From Lachnospiraceae bacterium AC2031 (lineage in GTDB: Bacteria > Bacillota > Clostridia > Lachnospirales > Lachnospiraceae), in contig JIAB01000001.1 of NCBI GenBank assembly GCA_000687975.1, forward strand, positions 124,001 to 188,000: 64,000 nucleotides of DNA, given 5' to 3'. How positions within the stretch are numbered: the stretch's first letter is position 1; every line of letters starts with the position of its first letter. The notes under the pieces were generated by a model that saw only the letters and a program-made list of their open reading frames with translations, was not told where the DNA came from and did no database searches. Shown here one piece after another: positions 60,649 through 64,000 of the stretch. The translations under genes were made by a program, and so were the position numbers.

Positions 60649-62547
60649 TTACTCTTTATTATGAGCTTCCTGTTTCATCTCATACATCGCTTCATCAGCC
60701 ATACGGAAGTACTCTTCTATACCTAAACTATTATTTGGTTCAATAACAGCGTATCCAACACTTACACCAAGATTAAATGGTGAATTCATATCCTCTGCTA
60801 CTCTCAAGGACTTTTCAATAATATTTTTCTTAATTCCTTCAATATCCTCAGAGTCACTGTACTCTCCCAGTATTACATACTCATCACCACCGTATCGTAC
60901 AGCCTTCCATTTCTTAGGAATAGATTTTTTAATAACATTTGAAACGATCTTTATTGCATTATCACCTTGAAGATGTCCATATTTATCATTTATCACCTTC
61001 ATTCTATTGATATCTGCAACCATTATGATCGACTTCTTATTCTGAGTACGTAGCTCATCAAGATAAGGAATTACAATCTTTTCATAACCCATACGATTAT
61101 AAAGACCTGTAAGTTCATCCCTAACAGATATATCAGCTAAGATCTTATTAAGATTTTCCAACTTTATATTTTGTCTAGCTCTCTCTAACGCAGAAGAAAT
61201 ATGACCTGTAAGAGAATTCATATAAAAATCTTTTATCGAATGATAATGATTTTTAGTAACAAAATAGCCATAGCATTCATCATCTATATGAAGTGGAATC
61301 ATTAGATACATGGCTGTTTCAGATGATTCTGGATTATAATCAGGAACAATATCAATTCTATTGATTGTCTGAATTGGTACAGGAATAGCATCCTTCATTC
61401 CGAAAACAACAGTGATTTCATCACTATAGCCAACCGTTCTAAGCCTTACATCATTTTCAAAAGACTCGATAACGCCTTTATCCAAGCAGATATAAAAATC
61501 ATCACCTTCATAGGAATGATTCTTTTGGCTTAATTTAACAAATGTATTATGAATATCTTCTAAGGATTTGACATGAGCAACAGCCTTATCTATATCAAGA
61601 AGATGCCAATCAAAGATTGTTCTTTCAATAGGTATAAGAAACGCTTTTCTTCTTGCTTCATTTTGAAGTTTCAGACCCTCATCACCCATACTGCATCCAC
61701 AGCTTTCGCCTAGATCAAAATGAGAATCATACACTTTATCTCCAAAATCTGGAGCACCATTAATAAGATCAATTAAACTATCCATGGCCTGGTAGCTTCT
61801 TTCGTCCCAGCCACGATCAACGGATGTAAGAATAGGCGAAAAATAATTTCCACTCATCAGGTTATCATATCCGGTAACCCTCACATCTCTAGGTACTTTA
61901 TAGCCTAACTGTTCAAGAACAACACAGGTTCCTAAAGCCATAGAGTCATTAGCACATACAAAGACATCAGGTAGTTTATCCATGTTTTGGATAACTTCAG
62001 GAAGCTGCTGTTCAACTATAGCGTAACTCCAGCTGCCTTCAAATGATCTGTCAGGATCTACTGTAAGACCATATTTTTCCATAGTTTCAACAACAGCCTG
62101 ATATCTTTCCTGACTTTCGGCATTATCCTTTGGTCCACTGATCCAGAAGATATCCTTAACATCATGAACAGTGATCAGGTGCTCAACAAGTTCCTTCATG
62201 CCATTAACATTTTCTGTTCTGATACAGTTAATGTCATCCAGTACAAACTCCAGGCATACAGAAGGTACCTTTGCTTCGAGAATCTTTTCACGAAGGATAC
62301 CATTTTCTCCGGCATTATTTAAGGTGTTTCCTAATAAAAGAACACCATCAAAACTCTCTAGATTAGGCAGGTTTAGAATATTTAATTCACCTGATGTTTC
62401 TTCCTGACTTTTATCATATGCTGTATAATCCAGGAATATAAAAACATCGATATTATCCTCATTTGCACGCCTTCTGATACCTTCCAGAGCAAAATCAAGA
62501 TAATCATCACTCCAACCATTTGTAAATACAGCAACTTTCTTTTTCAT
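60649..62547 (-). CDS. Periplasmic-binding-like (LacI-type) sensor fused to a diguanylate cyclase
   Basis: A 632-residue protein. Residues 1-285 form a type I periplasmic-binding fold like the effector domain of LacI regulators (KKKVAVFTNGWSDDY at the start, VFVCANDSMALGTCVVLEQLGY, VRVTGYDN), but with no DNA-binding headpiece and no signal peptide. It therefore should sense a sugar inside the cell. A middle region (about 300-455) is unassigned. The GGDEF domain (about 475-630) has RDELTGLYNRMGY, VADINRMKVINDKYGH and GGDEY (about 550-554), so it is probably active. It may couple intracellular sugar to c-di-GMP. It is monocistronic with its own promoter. Confidence 0.9.
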   Translation of the reverse strand: MKKKVAVFTNGWSDDYLDFALEGIRRRANEDNIDVFIFLDYTAYDKSQEETSGELNILNLPNLESFDGVLLLGNTLNNAGENGILREKILEAKVPSVCLEFVLDDINCIRTENVNGMKELVEHLITVHDVKDIFWISGPKDNAESQERYQAVVETMEKYGLTVDPDRSFEGSWSYAIVEQQLPEVIQNMDKLPDVFVCANDSMALGTCVVLEQLGYKVPRDVRVTGYDNLMSGNYFSPILTSVDRGWDERSYQAMDSLIDLINGAPDFGDKVYDSHFDLGESCGCSMGDEGLKLQNEARRKAFLIPIERTIFDWHLLDIDKAVAHVKSLEDIHNTFVKLSQKNHSYEGDDFYICLDKGVIESFENDVRLRTVGYSDEITVVFGMKDAIPVPIQTINRIDIVPDYNPESSETAMYLMIPLHIDDECYGYFVTKNHYHSIKDFYMNSLTGHISSALERARQNIKLENLNKILADISVRDELTGLYNRMGYEKIVIPYLDELRTQNKKSIIMVADINRMKVINDKYGHLQGDNAIKIVSNVIKKSIPKKWKAVRYGGDEYVILGEYSDSEDIEGIKKNIIEKSLRVAEDMNSPFNLGVSVGYAVIEPNNSLGIEEYFRMADEAMYEMKQEAHNKE

Positions 62548-62594
62548 ACAAACCTCGAATAATTAAAAAATCCGCCAGTTTCCTACATACATAT

Positions 62595-62623
62595 ATTATA
62601 TCTAAATAATCCTCAACATTCAA
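62595..62623 (-). promoter_or_regulatory. Promoter of the LacI-like/GGDEF gene
   Basis: On the minus strand TTGAAT (62618-62623), a 17-base spacer and TATAAT (62595-62600), 48 bases before the start codon. Confidence 0.75.
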
Positions 62624-62737
62624 CGAATTAAAAGTACAGATATTACTCTTTTCTATGCCGATATTTCTAATCATTCTTTTCCCGTAATAGTATCATTTGA
62701 TTAAATAATCAATCTATTATTTAGTGAGGTAAAAAAT

Positions 62738-64000
62738 ATGAAAAGAAATAAGATAAAAGAATTATCAATCTCACTCAGTTTAGTATTGGGACTACTATTA
62801 TCTGGATGTTCAAATACAGAACCGAGTACGGATGCAAGTACTAATTCAAGTACAGATTCCAGCACTACTAAAACAAGTATTAATGATAAAAATGAGGTTA
62901 CAGATCAAGAAATTAGCGATGCAATTAAAATAGAGGGACTAACAGAATTAACCGTCAATTCTCATAATGTTAATAGCATTTCATCTTCTGAATATGGATC
63001 ACAGTACACTATTCAAGATACAGTAAATGTCACATACACAGCTAGTGATATTACTGGCATTCTTCCTCAAACAGTTTCCAAAGATTACGAGTTTTATTAT
63101 AATAACGAAACAAATAAATGGGAAATGTTATCAAACGCCGCCACTTCCTGTGAAGTAGACAGTTCTGTCCTGGCAGGAAGCAGCTGGAAATGTGAAAACT
63201 TAGATACAGATTCAAGAAAGCAACTCTTCGGCAGCGATATTCTTTCAGATGAAGAGGGAACTGTATATTTACGCTTTCTAAAAACTATCGGGCCATTTGC
63301 ATTTAACATGAACAATGAGAATAATACGGAAAATGAACGTTTCTTTACAAGTGTTGGAACAAATGGAAAGATGACCTGGGTAGGATCAAATGACAGTATT
63401 GAGAAATCATTTAGCATACAGAACGGTTCTGTCACAGACTCAGGTGATATCACCATGGAAATCACATCAGGAAACAATAAACTTAGCCTTAGTTTGGGTA
63501 AAGATGTGATAGCTATTACAGAACAGGAATATGATACTGCTCTTGGACTAGAGGTTGATGACGATAAAGTATATATAGAATCATTAACTAAGTTTGATGT
63601 AACTACAACCAGTATTGAAAACAGCGAATGGAAAACTGAGATGGGCTATAAAGAAGGAAATAAATCCCCAGAACTTACTTGGTCAACAGTTGATGGTGCC
63701 ACTAAATATGCAATACTCATGATAGATGATACAACTGCAAGCAACGTGTTCCACTGGTTTGATATAGTAGAAACAACCCATATTGATGAAGGAATGTTTA
63801 CTGATAGTACAAAAGATTACTTCGGTCCATATCCGCCTGAGACCCACGAATATGATGTATATGTCGTAGCTCTGGCAGATGAGCCTCAGGAAAAAACCTT
63901 CAAGCTCGATACTTCAGGTGGGGATATAAACGCTCGACTCACTGATTTAAATACCAAAAAAGACGGATCCGTAGGAAATGTCATCGCCTATGGACATATC
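62738..64000 (+). CDS. PEBP/YbhB-like lipoprotein (3' end outside the window)
   Basis: The frame opens at the ATG at 62738 (GAGGT upstream) and is still open at base 64000. A lipoprotein signal ends in LLSGC (Cys 24). A Ser/Thr-rich linker follows, then an acidic domain of about 240 residues of unknown fold. From about residue 300 come phosphatidylethanolamine-binding-protein motifs: SPELTWSTVDGATKYAILM, then HWFDI and the GPYPP-x-x-H-x-Y strand typical of the ligand pocket. Bacterial PEBP-like proteins are of uncertain role (YbhB/YbcL group). An N-terminal extra domain and lipid anchor are unusual for the family. Confidence 0.8.
   Translation, partial: MKRNKIKELSISLSLVLGLLLSGCSNTEPSTDASTNSSTDSSTTKTSINDKNEVTDQEISDAIKIEGLTELTVNSHNVNSISSSEYGSQYTIQDTVNVTYTASDITGILPQTVSKDYEFYYNNETNKWEMLSNAATSCEVDSSVLAGSSWKCENLDTDSRKQLFGSDILSDEEGTVYLRFLKTIGPFAFNMNNENNTENERFFTSVGTNGKMTWVGSNDSIEKSFSIQNGSVTDSGDITMEITSGNNKLSLSLGKDVIAITEQEYDTALGLEVDDDKVYIESLTKFDVTTTSIENSEWKTEMGYKEGNKSPELTWSTVDGATKYAILMIDDTTASNVFHWFDIVETTHIDEGMFTDSTKDYFGPYPPETHEYDVYVVALADEPQEKTFKLDTSGGDINARLTDLNTKKDGSVGNVIAYGHI

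Overview
The window is chromosomal DNA from a low-GC Gram-positive anaerobe. The best fit is Lachnospiraceae of the Butyrivibrio/Pseudobutyrivibrio kind. This is an inference from gene content (pyruvate phosphate dikinase, class III fructose-bisphosphatase, DUF4173 and DUF2975 membrane proteins, many GGDEF proteins), from the cysS-mrnC-rlmB-sigH order, from strong AGGAGG ribosome-binding sites and from A+T-rich codon use. There is no rRNA, prophage, insertion sequence or CRISPR array.

Layout. 1-1214: tail of a hybrid sensor kinase (receiver plus Hpt). 1410-5666: pantothenate/CoA operon (a DUF2520 dehydrogenase, panB, panC, panD, coaBC). 5746-7494: pyrE, a 49-residue membrane protein and a patatin-like lipase, followed by tRNA-Gly. 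7877-14465: an LtaS-like sulfatase-fold membrane enzyme, typA, pncB and an FHA protein. 14539-18424: argH (minus strand) and htpG under a CIRCE operator. 18597-26335: cysK, an unknown protein with a DHH-like signature, an SLC45-like MFS carrier, several surface or membrane proteins of unknown role and an N-acetylmuramoyl-L-alanine amidase. 26426-29713: cysS-mrnC-rlmB-sigH, followed by tRNA-Thr. 29926-36580: a cohesin-like membrane protein, glnS, an OGG1-type glycosylase and CIRCE-groES-groEL. 36950-44396: cdd, an M16C peptidase, era, recO, a lipoprotein and glyS. 44494-47984: a minus-strand five-gene operon of membrane proteins plus a small Xre regulator. 48312-58609: ppdK, a diguanylate cyclase, fbp, an S1 protein, a GGDEF-EAL protein and polyphosphate:AMP phosphotransferase. 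59442-64000: a tyrosine recombinase, a sugar-binding-domain/GGDEF fusion (minus strand) and the start of a PEBP-like lipoprotein.

How the genes work together. CoA synthesis, gluconeogenic/PEP-forming enzymes and adenylate rescue from polyphosphate are central metabolism. Two CIRCE sites put htpG and groESL into one HrcA regulon. Three c-di-GMP enzymes lie within 11.5 kb of the sugar-phosphate genes.

The least explained material is intergenic. (1) Three loci (23912-24098, 36582-36871, 59214-59383) carry folded elements with long inverted-repeat arms and paired short hairpins. Every one of these hairpins is capped by a C-GNA-G triloop; two copies are near-identical and one sits against a tyrosine recombinase gene. 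(2) Two families of terminator-like stem-loops reuse the same stem sequence at separate places. (3) A promoter plus a strong hairpin upstream of htpG looks like a very short transcription unit. The five-gene Xre/DUF2975/DUF4173 operon is the best protein-coding candidate for an undescribed system.
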